Positions 51,879 to 60,430 of a stretch of 64,000 bases of DNA are shown here, piece after piece (the stretch's first letter is position 1; each line of letters opens with the position of its first letter). Origin of the DNA: FEN-987 sp964598845. GTDB lineage: Archaea > Thermoproteota > Bathyarchaeia > 40CM-2-53-6. Where the stretch lies: assembly GCA_964598845.1 (NCBI GenBank), contig CAZRDM010000006.1:1-64000 (forward strand). The letters are read 5' to 3'. The notes below the pieces were generated by a model that was not told where the DNA came from, made no database searches, and saw only the letters and a program-made list of their open reading frames with translations. A program made the translations under genes and the position numbers.

Positions 51879-52338
51879 ATTTTCTCGATTCAACGATTTT
51901 CATTAACTGGTTCAGGGCAACGAAACGGGACCTTTTCAAACCGGAAGTCGCTGCGTCGGGTTTCATCCTCCACAGGATAGAGAACGGTGAAGCAACGCTA
52001 ACATCGACTATCGTCAAGGACGAGGCGGCTCTATGGCTCTCCAGATACAAACGATCAAGACTTGCCGATTTTTGGACAGCATCCAATCGTACACAAGCCT
52101 AGCAATCGAGCCCCCGACCATGGAGGATCAACTGGAAGCGGAACACCACCTAGGCACGTATCCGCTCGGCTACTTAGATTGCATTAACCTCACGATGATG
52201 ATGAGAGCTCACATAACCACGATCTACAGTTCAGACAGAGGATTCGACGCCGTTCCCGGAGTCCGTCGACTCCTCCAAGACCTCACGAAAGACACTAAGT
52301 CTGCCAGTTTCCAAAAATGGACACGTCAAAGCCTGTGA
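51875..52338 (+). pseudogene. vapC: VapC-type PIN toxin with a frameshift
   Basis: The first frame gives the PIN N terminus MNFLDSTIFINWF with the catalytic Asp5, then a helical part to RSRLADF. At a run of five T (52064-52068) the frame must shift: six T would continue as FLDSIQSYTSLAIEPP, LDCINLTMMMRAHITTIYSSDRGFD, where DCINLT and SSDRGFD are the PIN acidic motifs. The two frames together give about 153 residues. As written, the ribonuclease toxin is split. Could be genuine inactivation, homopolymer error, or programmed slippage. Confidence 0.8.
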
Positions 52339-52718
52339 GAGGGAGCGCTAGCTAACGATCAGGCGATCGCTTCGACAGATGCAGCCAAGACCTTGGATCG
52401 CGTAACCATAGAAACATCCGGACGTGTCTCAGAGCAGGAGAGGAAACATATCACACATATACCTTAAATATCGAGTAGCAGTTTCCCACATATTTTTCAC
52501 ACTTACGTCTAGCTCTCCGCTTTAGCGCGCGTTTCATGTTAGCCACGGGCGAGGGCTTGGGAGCATGATGCGGACGAGTCTAACCAACCGAGGATTCCGT
52601 TCTAGCACAGAATCAAGAAAGCGGTTTTCATGGCGTCATACAGCGGTAGCGCCGGTTCAAATACAACTGCTCGCACCACGGATGACACACAAATAGTAAT
52701 CTTGGGCAGTTTCGGGTT
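52339..52718. other. Intergenic region with direct repeat copy 1
   Basis: 380 bases between the PIN gene and the MFS gene. It holds the first copy of the MFS-flanking repeat (52461-52521). No gene or RNA recognised; the A/T-rich ACATATACCTTAAATATC before the repeat may be promoter-like. Confidence 0.6.
52461..52521 (+). repeat. Diverged direct repeat flanking the MFS gene, copy 1
   Basis: Shares ACCTTA...AGCAGTTTCCCACATATT...CACAC...TCTCTCCGCT with 54046-54102; the core GCAGTTTCCCACATATT (17 bases) is exact. Confidence 0.7.
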
Positions 52719-53918
52719 ATGGAGAGCAGCCCAAGTTCCTCCGAAGCCTCCCGTCGAAAGTTGTTCCTGCCGACATTAGTTGTGGCTAGTTTTGCTTCTG
52801 GTCCGATAGCGGTCTTCGCAGCTCTCCTTCTTATCGATATAGGGAACACATTCAATACTTCAGTCGGTGTTACGGGGCAAGTCAATACGGCATATTCTAT
52901 TGCTGCATTCGTTCTTGCGTTGCTGATGGGTGTTCTGAGCGTCAGATTCAGTCACAAGTCACTACTCCTCGTCGGGGTGCTGCTGATGACTGTCTCTGCT
53001 TTGGGTTGCCTTCTAGCTCAAGACTTCACGCCGTTGCTTGTGTTCTATTCGCTGAGCGGAGCAGGGTATGCGATAGTCAATCCGATGACATTCACTCTAG
53101 TCGGGGAGCATTTTCCTTTGGAGAAAAGACCGAGGGCAATAGGATGGATCGTTGCCGGGGGAGCACTAGCCTACGTCATAGGGGCACCAATAATTGCCCT
53201 GATGTCAGGATTCGGAGGCTGGCGTTTTCCGCTTCTAGGTTTTGTCCTGCCAATTCTTCTCACAAGCCTTCTGACCGCTTTTGTCGGTCTTCCATCGGCT
53301 TCCGGGAGCCCGGCGACCTCGTCGGATACGAAAGCTCATCTGAGTTTCAAAGAGATCATCACGAACAGATCCGCTGTTGCCTGTTTGATCGGTGACACTC
53401 TTCGTTCCGCAGCTTTTGTTGCAATTCTACTTTACTCAATGTCATTCTTTAGGCAACGATTCTTGATGCCTATGGAACTTGCCTCGCTCGTACTGTTAGG
53501 AGCAGCATTATCCTATGCCCTAGGTAGCTTGAGTACGGGTCGGCTTGTGAATAGGATCGGAAGAAAGCCTTCAACAGTTCTTGCTGCTCTGTTGTCAGGA
53601 ATACTCACTGTCTCATTTGTTCTTGTGCCCAATGTTTCGCTTTCCATCCTCTCGATGTTGTTAGGAAGTTGGTTCTTCGGTATGGTTGCTTCGTCAGCTA
53701 ACAGCTTGACTCTTGAACAGATACCAAGGCTCAGGGGTACAATGATGTCGATGGACACTGCGGTCCTCAACATCGGTTCCGCCCTTGGAACTATGGCTGG
53801 AGGACTATCGTTGCTCTCCTTTGGCTACGAAGGCATGGGAAGCGGTCTTGGAACCCTAGGTATTGCTGCAGCGATGGTTTTCTTTCTGCTAGCAAAAGAT
53901 CCGACTAGGCCAAGATAG
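52719..53918 (+). CDS. Major facilitator superfamily transporter
   Basis: 399 residues with twelve predicted transmembrane helices. The MFS loop motif is degenerate (MGVLSVRFSHKSLLLVG near residue 75; GRLVNRIGRKPSTVLA near residue 275). It resembles drug or sugar efflux MFS carriers (DHA1 group). ATG start; the frame is intact in spite of the surrounding decay. It lies between two copies of a 60-base diverged repeat, which may mark how it entered. Confidence 0.88.
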   Translation: MESSPSSSEASRRKLFLPTLVVASFASGPIAVFAALLLIDIGNTFNTSVGVTGQVNTAYSIAAFVLALLMGVLSVRFSHKSLLLVGVLLMTVSALGCLLAQDFTPLLVFYSLSGAGYAIVNPMTFTLVGEHFPLEKRPRAIGWIVAGGALAYVIGAPIIALMSGFGGWRFPLLGFVLPILLTSLLTAFVGLPSASGSPATSSDTKAHLSFKEIITNRSAVACLIGDTLRSAAFVAILLYSMSFFRQRFLMPMELASLVLLGAALSYALGSLSTGRLVNRIGRKPSTVLAALLSGILTVSFVLVPNVSLSILSMLLGSWFFGMVASSANSLTLEQIPRLRGTMMSMDTAVLNIGSALGTMAGGLSLLSFGYEGMGSGLGTLGIAAAMVFFLLAKDPTRPR

Positions 53919-54045
53919 TGCTCAGGTCGAGAATTCACAGAGCTTGATTGAGCTCAAGGATCATCGCGCTAGGAAAGTATGGACGATTGGTCCGGCAGAG
54001 CATAGATCGAGCCCCTTACCTTGCAAAGCTGAACTGGATTTGGAG

Positions 54046-54102
54046 ACCTTAGATTTCAAGGAGCAGTTTCCCACATATTCGACACACGCGTATCTCTCCG
54101 CT
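54046..54102 (+). repeat. Diverged direct repeat flanking the MFS gene, copy 2
   Basis: Second copy, about 125 bases after the MFS stop and same orientation as copy 1. Confidence 0.7.
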
Positions 54103-54129
54103 CCAGTGCCGAGGCCCAACCTTGCTCTG

Positions 54130-54585
54130 CTACCAAAGGGGCGCAGCATACGGTCCCAGCACTCTGAAACTCACGATCAACAGTAGTAAGGCTACCAGAC
54201 CTACGAAAGCGCCCTTCTTCGCCCATCTGGTCTTGACCAAGTAAACAGCAGTTACAGTCATCACTAAATGCTGGCCCTGCATGAGAAAAGCAAGCTGAAG
54301 GTCAAGCCATCCCCACCAGAATACGAAGAGACCAAGGAAGCCAAACCACAGTAGAAGAGGCACCATTGAACTGCTGAGGACTCGCATTTCCTTCCCGAAG
54401 ACGAGTACCACGGCAGTTGAGATGCTGATTGGTGTACAAGTATTCCAAACGAACACCGACAGCAGGGTGGCTTTCTTCAAGACGAGGAATGTGGAGATGT
54501 TGTTGATTGAATAGAGTAAGAGGACAATCGCTAGAATCAGAGGGAGGCTCTGCATGAGTCGCTGTTTCGATAGGAAACTGTTCAC
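54130..54585 (-). CDS. Four- or five-helix membrane protein
   Basis: 151 residues, largely hydrophobic: helices near residues 14-36, 40-62, 70-95, 98-118, 125-148, with a positively charged first turn (SKQRLM). Contains many tryptophans in WFGFLGLFVFWWGWLDL. No family identified. It lies downstream of the MFS gene on the opposite strand. Confidence 0.65.
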   Translation of the reverse strand: MNSFLSKQRLMQSLPLILAIVLLLYSINNISTFLVLKKATLLSVFVWNTCTPISISTAVVLVFGKEMRVLSSSMVPLLLWFGFLGLFVFWWGWLDLQLAFLMQGQHLVMTVTAVYLVKTRWAKKGAFVGLVALLLLIVSFRVLGPYAAPLW

Positions 54586-54662
54586 GATCCTGTTCAGTAC
54601 TGTTTCAATGTGACGATGCAGAAACCTCTCGTCTTCTAATTGCCTGAGACGTTATTGATCAC

Positions 54663-55076
54663 TCACGGCTTCGATTTGTGTTTCTTCAAGTGTTCTTCAA
54701 GTAGCTCGCGATAGGTCTCACAGAACTTGCCGCAGACTTTACATTGGAACGACTCGATCACAAAGATGTTCCCGTCAGGGTCAACGAAAGTAGCGGCGCG
54801 ACCTCCCCAGTGCTGATCTTTTGGCTCGCTTAGAAATTTGACTCCTTTGTCCTTAAGATCTCCGTAGGCTTTGTCAACGTCGTCAACGAGCAGGCAAATC
54901 TCAGGTCTCTGTCTTGGCTGTAAGCCGAGCTCTACTCCGGCGATGTCAAAGATTGCATAAGTGGGCCACTCGCCCATTTTCTCAAGACCTAGAATCTGCT
55001 CGTAGAAGGACACTGCCTTTTTCATGTCAGATGCGCCGAGGGTGATGTGCGGTATCCTTTTGACATGACCGGTCAT
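54663..55076 (-). CDS. VOC-domain protein with C-terminal C2H2-like zinc finger
   Basis: 137 residues. Residues 1-108 are a vicinal-oxygen-chelate (glyoxalase/bleomycin resistance) fold: ITLGASDMKKAVSFYEQILGLEKMGEW and, near the end, AATFVDPDGNIFVIES. After this comes FQCKVCGKFCETYRELLEEHLKKHK, which fits a C2H2 finger: CxxC, a 13-residue gap, then HxxxH. VOC proteins handle small molecules or metals; joining a nucleic-acid-type finger is unusual and could recruit or regulate the enzyme. ATG start. Confidence 0.8.
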   Translation of the reverse strand: MTGHVKRIPHITLGASDMKKAVSFYEQILGLEKMGEWPTYAIFDIAGVELGLQPRQRPEICLLVDDVDKAYGDLKDKGVKFLSEPKDQHWGGRAATFVDPDGNIFVIESFQCKVCGKFCETYRELLEEHLKKHKSKP

Positions 55077-55529
55077 TACAGTGTGGCTCCTTCATATTCG
55101 TGTGGATATTGGACAATCGTGCTGCTATTCAGCATTTCGACCTGAATTCATCACGATGTTCGGAGGACAGCTACAGCCAGCTCTCCACTCACACGATTCC
55201 TCTCTTTCCTCAACTGGCTCCACTGTATGAACCGCGTCCGCTAGGTGTGGACCCAACAACACAACGAAAGTAGCCTAGTCAGCACCAAGGACGCAACGAA
55301 AGTCGAGAGTTAATCAATTTCGCGCCCTACGTTCCAGAGTTCTGTGATTCCTTGAACATTAGCGCTTGCCTGAACTAGTGTAATCGAGAGAGTTGCAGAG
55401 TCCGATCAGAGGTTTGGAGCCTCGGGCTATTTCCTGTGAGGCGTCTGAGCCCGTATCCGACGATTCCCTAGTAGAATCGGGTTTCAGTCGGGTTAGCGGG
55501 TTAAGAGCCTCAGCGATGAAACTCGAAAC
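55077..55529. other. Intergenic region containing left element boundary
   Basis: 453 bases. It contains 55415-55427, the 13-base copy of the tRNA-Thr 3' end, and two copies of CAACGAAAGT about 34 bases apart (near 55262 and 55296). No gene recognised. Confidence 0.6.
55415..55427 (+). repeat. attR-like 13-bp repeat
   Basis: TGGAGCCTCGGGC, copy distal to tRNA-Thr. Confidence 0.6.
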
Positions 55530-55841
55530 ATGGGTCGCCCTTACGGTTCAAGAGACAGCCTCTTGGAATTGATGATTGACGGCAAGCCGAGAAGCAGTAG
55601 GGATGTGGCTGAACAGCTGCATCTCACTGCTCGTGCGGCTGAGTCTGTCTGCTATCGCTGTTGGAAGGCAGGGCTGCTGCTCAGGACACCGATGCCGCTT
55701 CGCGAGAGACACAGCGAATTCGCTGGCAGAGCAGGCCACCGATACAACACTCGCTCATACCACCTCTTCCTTCTCAAAAGTGGTTCTGATGAGAAACAAG
55801 TGGAGAGCCTGAGATTCCTCTCGTTCTCCAAAACGCCGTGA
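55530..55841 (+). CDS. Winged-helix DNA-binding protein upstream of the nuclease
   Basis: 103 residues. A winged-helix segment can be traced: SRDSLLELMIDGKPRSSRDVAEQLHLTARAAESVCYRCWKAGLLLRTP, with the basic wing RERHSEFAGRAGHRYNTRSYHLFLLKSG. The stop (TGA at 55839-55841) overlaps the GTG at 55838 that opens the nuclease gene, so they are coupled. May repress the pair or act as its DNA-recognition partner. Confidence 0.7.
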   Translation: MGRPYGSRDSLLELMIDGKPRSSRDVAEQLHLTARAAESVCYRCWKAGLLLRTPMPLRERHSEFAGRAGHRYNTRSYHLFLLKSGSDEKQVESLRFLSFSKTP

Positions 55842-57152
55842 AAAAAAACATCGTGAAGACGAACAAGTCTCAGCTGATACTCAATCTGCTGAGAGAAACC
55901 TGACAGGGCCTTCTACACTAGCGAGATCGCAAAGCTGCTGAAGGACAAAGGCATAACGATCCGCGATGTGGCAACAGACCTGCGCAGGTACGAGAGACGA
56001 GGCCAAGTATTCTTCCGCGGCTACAGAACAGCCGAGCATGAAACGCCATTTGCAGCAGGATTCATCGTAACCTATCTAGATCCGTCAATATTTCGCAGCC
56101 AAGCAATCGCAGAAGCCCTCCAACGAACTGACTCATTGCTCGCAGGCGGTTCACACATTAATCCCTTGGCCGAAAGAATCCGTGTCATTCGGGACGAGAT
56201 TCTCAAGGCTAAGGAGCTCAAGGAGATCGTCAGCCTCAGCTTTCTGAAGCAGAAGCTTCGGTGCAACGAGGATCAGATTCGACTTGCACTTGACAGAGCA
56301 ATGCAACTATACAGAGACGAGATTAAGGAATTGAAGATCTTCAGCTTCCCCTACTGCTATCACTCAGAATTAAGCGAGAACGATCTCAGAATCGCTATTG
56401 AGGACAAGAGAGACTACATCAGGAGAGTCAAAGGCAAAGACAACCGCGTGGGCCATAACTGGGAGGCCTGCGTCGAGTTCTTCGTCGACAAGCTCACAAA
56501 GGGAGTAGAGTTCCTCGAACAAACGCACCGAACAAGAATGGACAAGCGCCGGATCACCCTGAAGCTCCTCAGGCCAATAGGTGAGAGAAAGCTGTTCGCT
56601 GAGGTTGATAGGGTTTGGACAGTACAGCCTAGCCCAATCAGCCAATCCATCACGTACGTTCTGGAATGCAAATGGGGGCTGGTGAGAAGGAGGGACCTAG
56701 AGGGCTTTCTGAACGTCCTAAAATGGAGCTACGACTTCGGCGTTGACACATCAGAAGGCAGAACAATCAAACAAGGCGTTATCGGCATCTTCGCAGGAAC
56801 AGCCTTCAACCCCGAGGAAAAGATCGCCGTAGGAAACGAGTCGATATCTATAGCCCAGTACGCTGCCAGAATGAACATTCAACTCTTGAAGACTGCTGAC
56901 CTGAACGAGATGTTCCACAACCGCGGAGTCGAAAAGCCGGCGACCGTACAGAAAGTCTGCACAAGGGCACGAAATGAGGCTGAAGTCAGAGATGTTCTGG
57001 ACAAGATTTGGAACGAACCGAAAGACGCCCAAAAAGTGATTGACGGGCTGGTCACAAAGAATGCAAGTCTATTTGAGTTCGAACATCAGCTGGAAATTAC
57101 TTCGGCAGAACGCGCTAGTCAGGAAGACCCTATTGCTGTGCGAACCGGGTAG
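55838..57152 (+). pseudogene. wHTH-PD-(D/E)XK nuclease with N-terminal frameshift
   Basis: The first frame (GTG at 55838) gives VKKNIVKTNKSQLILNLLRE before a TGA at about 55901; a second frame continues FYTSEIAKLLKDKGITIRDVATDLRRYERRGQVFFRGYR, a winged helix that clearly belongs to the same gene, then about 300 residues. Nuclease motifs: GHNWEACVEFF near residue 155 of the main frame, FAEVDRVW near 205 and YVLECKWG near 228, the E...D...ExK set of the restriction-endonuclease fold. The main frame from 55968 is intact (394 residues) and could still be made from an internal start. Target DNA unknown; possible defence or element-maintenance nuclease. Confidence 0.72.
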
Positions 57153-57218
57153 AAGCATTCTAGAGCTGGGTTTCGAGCCCACTCCTAGAGGTAATATTGA
57201 GGGCTGCATTTGACAATT

Positions 57219-57772
57219 TCAGACGGAACGTTTGTCTCCACTCTCGGAGCGCTTCACCCATTCGTCGAGTTCGCGCTCTGCGTGCCATTTCCTGTGACGC
57301 ACCTCTTGCTCGGGATTTCGTGTCCAGAAGTCACAACCTTTCTTGTAGCAGAAGTGGGTCTGCCGCAGACGCCTTATCACTTTGTCGTCGAGTTTGGTAT
57401 GTGCGACGCCTGATATGCCACCTATTTCTCCCGATGCATAAGGATCAGTTGTCACTATCAATCGTAGGGTTACGGGGACTCTTCTCAACTTCTTTGCTTC
57501 GTCTGTGACTCTGGACGAGTGGGAAACCTCGACCGCAATCGACTGCACGGATGGCGACAATCCATAGGCTGGACATGCGATAGACGGGGGCATATGAGCC
57601 GTCTATTGCTACAATCTCAGCTGAACCGTCCCTAAGCGAGAATGGTATTGCTTCTATGTGCGTTATCTTCTGTTCCGCTTCTCCTGTTGCATTCTTCCAA
57701 TGGCCAGAGATGATTGAGAATGCTCTCTTGACATCGTCTTCTATGTCGCTTAGGTGCAGGACGCCGTTACCC
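57219..57772 (-). pseudogene. NurA-like protein remnant, truncated and frameshifted
   Basis: On the reverse strand, the frame near 57600-57770 reads IEAIPFSLRDGSAEIVAIDGSYAPVYRMSSLWIVAIRAV, like the catalytic VxAIDGS strand of NurA 5'-3' nucleases; the frame then shifts near 57545 to SIAVEVSHSSRVTDEAKKLRRVPVTLRLIVTTDPYASGE. The C-terminal part has a possible C2H2-like site (FCYKKGCDFW, RHRKWH). There is no start codon: the frame is cut off at the junction with the next gene, which runs the other way. The NurA name is tentative. Confidence 0.5.
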
Positions 57773-57773
57773 G

Positions 57774-58013
57774 TTGGGCGGCACCTCCGCGATTGAGGTC
57801 AAGTCCTCACGCGACGATGTTGTTCGCGGCATTGGGCAGTGCTACGAAGCGTTGGCTGCGGGTTATAGCAGAGCGGTTCTGGTCACGACGTTTCGAGTTG
57901 CTCGGAAGCTGAAGAAACGAGTTTTCCAACGGCGAGGCATAAAGTTGGTTGGGGTTGACGCGAAAGCCGGAATCCATAGGTATGATTCCGAAGGTTGGCG
58001 AATTCTGCGCTAG
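57774..58013 (+). pseudogene. C-terminal fragment of a PD-(D/E)XK nuclease
   Basis: 79 codons beginning abruptly: GGTSAIEVKSSRDDVVRGIGQCYEALAAGYSRAVLVTTF, the ExK strand and following helix of a restriction-endonuclease-like domain, then FQRRGIKLVGVDAKAGIHRYD. The preceding half with the first acidic residue is missing, the start codon is only an in-frame TTG, and a second truncated gene abuts on the other strand. I read it as the surviving 3' end of a nuclease gene after a deletion. Confidence 0.65.
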
Positions 58014-58204
58014 GAGCCGAGTAATCCGTGATCACGAAATCCGATAATGTGGAAAGGGGAAAACCGAGGCGGCCTCGTGAAACAGACATCGGTACACAAG
58101 TGGATCATAGTTCCCAGAAGGCGGATCGAAGAGCGGACAGCATGGTAAGTATGATATAGTAGCAGCCCGCCGTATCGTACTGTCTCGTTTGAGGTCTGAG
58201 GAAG

Positions 58205-58960
58205 GTGGCTCGTTTGGTCAAGGTTGCTCGAAGGCGATTCATGTTTCTGATCGCGGTGATTCTGATTTCGACCGTGGTTCTGCTACCGATTGAGGTGGCT
58301 GCGGCAGGTACGCTTGACCAGCAGCAGACACAAGTAAACCATGATGTGAATTTGGTTAACTTTGGCGGAGCTACCAATTTTCACGCCCAGACTTTTACAG
58401 CTGGGTTGACCGGTTCCTTGACGGAGGTGGACCTTATCATCGCATGCCAAACTGGTGGCCTAACTGGTTGTGCTTCGAATGGTGCCATCACAGTTGAGAT
58501 TCACTCAGGGAGCCCTGCGGGAGCGTTGCTGGGTTCCAGCTCCCTAGTCCCTACAGCGTCGAATCCACCGGTCTGGAATGGAATTCCTCCAATTCCTTCC
58601 GTTTTCGTTGCTTTCACTTTCTCTTCCCCTTCGGTCGTTGCAGGGAATGTATACGCAGTAGTCATAACAGCCGCCCCTAATTCACCGCCGGGGGGAACGC
58701 TGTATACTCTCGGAGATTCTTCTGGGGATCCTTACGCTGGAGGACAAGAATATTACAACAATAATGAAGCGGGTTGGAATGCGGGAGGAATTGAAGGATA
58801 TGATCTTGCTTTCAAGACCTTCGTCACGCCTGTCGCCCCGGTCGGTGGTCTCGTGGAACCCGTCAACACGCTCGCAGTCTTGGCGCCGTGGCTGGCAGCC
58901 ATCGGAGTAGTCGGCTGCATCGGCATCATCGCTGTGATCGCTAAGAAGCGCAGGTCCTGA
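58205..58960 (+). CDS. Exported, C-terminally anchored surface protein
   Basis: 251 residues. Signal peptide (FMFLIAVILISTVVLLPIEVAAA), a beta-sandwich region with QQTQVNHDVNLVNFGGATNFHAQTFTAGLTG and VAGNVYAVVITAAPN (a choice-of-anchor or concanavalin-like set of strands), then a membrane helix (LAVLAPWLAAIGVVGCIGIIAVIA) and the tail KKRRS. GTG start at 58205. The anchor with a basic tail resembles archaeal sorting signals in layout, without a clear PGF or similar motif. Probable cell-surface protein of the element. Confidence 0.75.
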   Translation: MARLVKVARRRFMFLIAVILISTVVLLPIEVAAAGTLDQQQTQVNHDVNLVNFGGATNFHAQTFTAGLTGSLTEVDLIIACQTGGLTGCASNGAITVEIHSGSPAGALLGSSSLVPTASNPPVWNGIPPIPSVFVAFTFSSPSVVAGNVYAVVITAAPNSPPGGTLYTLGDSSGDPYAGGQEYYNNNEAGWNAGGIEGYDLAFKTFVTPVAPVGGLVEPVNTLAVLAPWLAAIGVVGCIGIIAVIAKKRRS

Positions 58961-59353
58961 ACGCGAAGAGAGGCCACCGAGGGGGGCCTGTGCTTGCAAA
59001 GAAGCGTCAGCCCTAGCCAACGCCCTGTCGTGACCCGCTGAAAGCGAGGATGGCGTTCTCCTCGCGGTGTCGTTTCCTAGCTATGATAGTCGACGTGTGA
59101 GCGACCGCTCATCGCTTATCTGAATCCAACAACAATTCCGTCAGCAGGGATTCACCATTGACAAACGATGAGGGTAACGGGGACATGCAAGGGGAGAAAC
59201 CGTCAGGTCGCTTGAACCGATCACTTGGGCTCCACAGTCTTATTCCCCGGCTGCGCCCCTAGACCAAAGAGCATAGGCGGAGGGAAGCATAGAGAAAGGG
59301 CTCCAATGACATGTGCCCTCAAATGATGAATTCTCAGAAGCAAAGCAGAGCTT
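58961..59353. other. Intergenic region without a clear gene
   Basis: 393 bases inside the element. The hairpin-forming stretch around 59040-59075 (GCGAGGATGGCGTTCTCCTCGC) might serve as a terminator. No gene or RNA recognised. Confidence 0.5.
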
Positions 59354-59698
59354 GTGCGCTTCTCCCGGCAGACACGAGAAGCGCCTCAGGTTGAAGCCAA
59401 GGCCGAAGCTCAGCAAGACCTGGATGTTGGAGCCGACCCGCGTGCGGAAACAGACTCAGTCGACGAGAAGATACCTGAGATTGATCCTAGTGAGGTGCCT
59501 GTTGAGCTAGATTCTCTCCTATCCCCTGAAGTCTCGCAGGAAATCAGTGCCTCGATTGAACAGACCCCGCAGCCGATTGACCCCTATGAGCTTCCTGTCA
59601 CGGACCTAGAGCTTCTGCTCATCGAACTTGATGCCAACCCGTTCGAAGTGCAGCCAGAGAAAGCTATCCAGGTAGAACAGGGAGCAGAGCAACAATGA
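59354..59698 (+). CDS. Acidic hypothetical protein A
   Basis: 114 residues, strongly acidic with many Glu, Pro and Asp (PEIDPSEVPVELDSLLSPEVSQEI, IDPYELPVTDLELLLIELDANPFEV). Repeated short linear motif ID/PxE(L/V)PV suggests a flexible, DNA-mimicking or adaptor-like protein. Its stop overlaps the ATG of the next gene. Family unknown. Confidence 0.55.
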   Translation: MRFSRQTREAPQVEAKAEAQQDLDVGADPRAETDSVDEKIPEIDPSEVPVELDSLLSPEVSQEISASIEQTPQPIDPYELPVTDLELLLIELDANPFEVQPEKAIQVEQGAEQQ

Positions 59699-60035
59699 CC
59701 ACCGATGAGTCCGACTCCGAGAAACCGGAACGAAGGCTAGTTACGAGGAGATAAAGGCACACATCAAGGAACTGCACGAATCTGTTGGCATGGATTGGGA
59801 CGGAACGCTAGAAGATCTAGAACTTTTTTGGGAACTCAAGCAAGCGATCGCGCGTTCAGTGGAACTTGGTCAGCTAGGGGAGTTCGAAGAGCCTGAGCCA
59901 GCTATCGAATCGGAACCTGCTCAATCATTCGACATCCCACCCAAGGACGTAGAGTTGCCTCTCGTCGACGTAGATGCTGATCGACCGGAAACCGAAATTG
60001 ATCGTGAAGTTGAGAAGACTGAAGATGCAGAATGA
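59695..60035 (+). pseudogene. Acidic hypothetical protein B, frameshifted
   Basis: An ATG overlaps the previous stop (ATGA) and reads MTTDESDSEKPERRL before closing at TAA; a neighbouring frame supplies SYEEIKAHIKELHESVGMDWDGTLEDLELFWELKQAIARSVELG and then an acidic tail (FDIPPKDVELPLVDVDAD) like protein A. Joining them near 59735 makes one gene of about 113 residues. As written only the part from 59790 has a start codon. It shares the ELPV/LPLVDVD motif with its neighbour, so the two may be duplicates. Confidence 0.55.
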
Positions 60036-60228
60036 CCGCTATAGCACGAGAATAGACTTCGACCTCACAGGTGAACTGGCAAGACGACTTGACGCGATAG
60101 TTCAGAGAGGAATCGTTGGATCCAAACCTGAGGCGATAAGACAAGCATTGACTGAGTACTTCAACAAACTTGACGAACAGCAGCTCAGGCGCGCAAGACT
60201 CAGGCTGCTAGAGAAAGAGTCAACGTAG
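60025..60228 (+). CDS. Ribbon-helix-helix DNA-binding protein
   Basis: 67 residues from the ATG at 60025. TRIDFDLTGELARRLDAIVQRGIVGSKPEAIRQALTEYFNKL is a classic RHH: the strand, first helix, turn and second helix. Overlaps the end of acidic protein B by 11 bases, so the three genes form one unit. A likely regulator of the cassette; acidic partners could act as antagonists, which is inference. Confidence 0.8.
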   Translation: MQNDRYSTRIDFDLTGELARRLDAIVQRGIVGSKPEAIRQALTEYFNKLDEQQLRRARLRLLEKEST

Positions 60229-60417
60229 AAGAGAAGAAGTCCAAGTTCTAGAGAGCCCAGCTTGAGCAGGTGACCGCCCAGAATGAGCTCTCATGCTTGA
60301 AGATTATGAGGGCTTGTACCCATTAGGAAATCTCGTAGCACCGGAAAACCAACTGGCTGAAATCCCAACCAATCGGGTCAGTATCGGCCAGAAATCGGGA
60401 AAAACAAGCATTTAATA

Positions 60418-60430
60418 TGGAGCCTCGGGC
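60418..60430 (+). repeat. attL-like 13-bp repeat inside tRNA-Thr 3' end
   Basis: TGGAGCCTCGGGC, comprising the encoded CCA, discriminator and acceptor 3' strand of tRNA-Thr. Confidence 0.6.

Larger units (their letters stand above)
55415..60430. mobile_element. Putative integrated element at tRNA-Thr
   Basis: TGGAGCCTCGGGC at 55415-55427 is identical to 60418-60430, the 3' end (including CCA) of the tRNA-Thr gene on the reverse strand. The 5.0 kb between them lies on the side expected if an element inserted at the tRNA's 3' end. Content is accessory: nuclease-type genes, winged-helix and RHH regulators, acidic proteins, a surface protein; frameshifted or truncated in four cases. No integrase remains in it, so mobility is probably lost. 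Inference from repeat plus content. Confidence 0.6.

Noticed and set aside
59040..59080. C/D box small RNA
   Set aside because: GATGG and CTGA-like words occur but not as paired C/D and C'/D' boxes at correct spacing.
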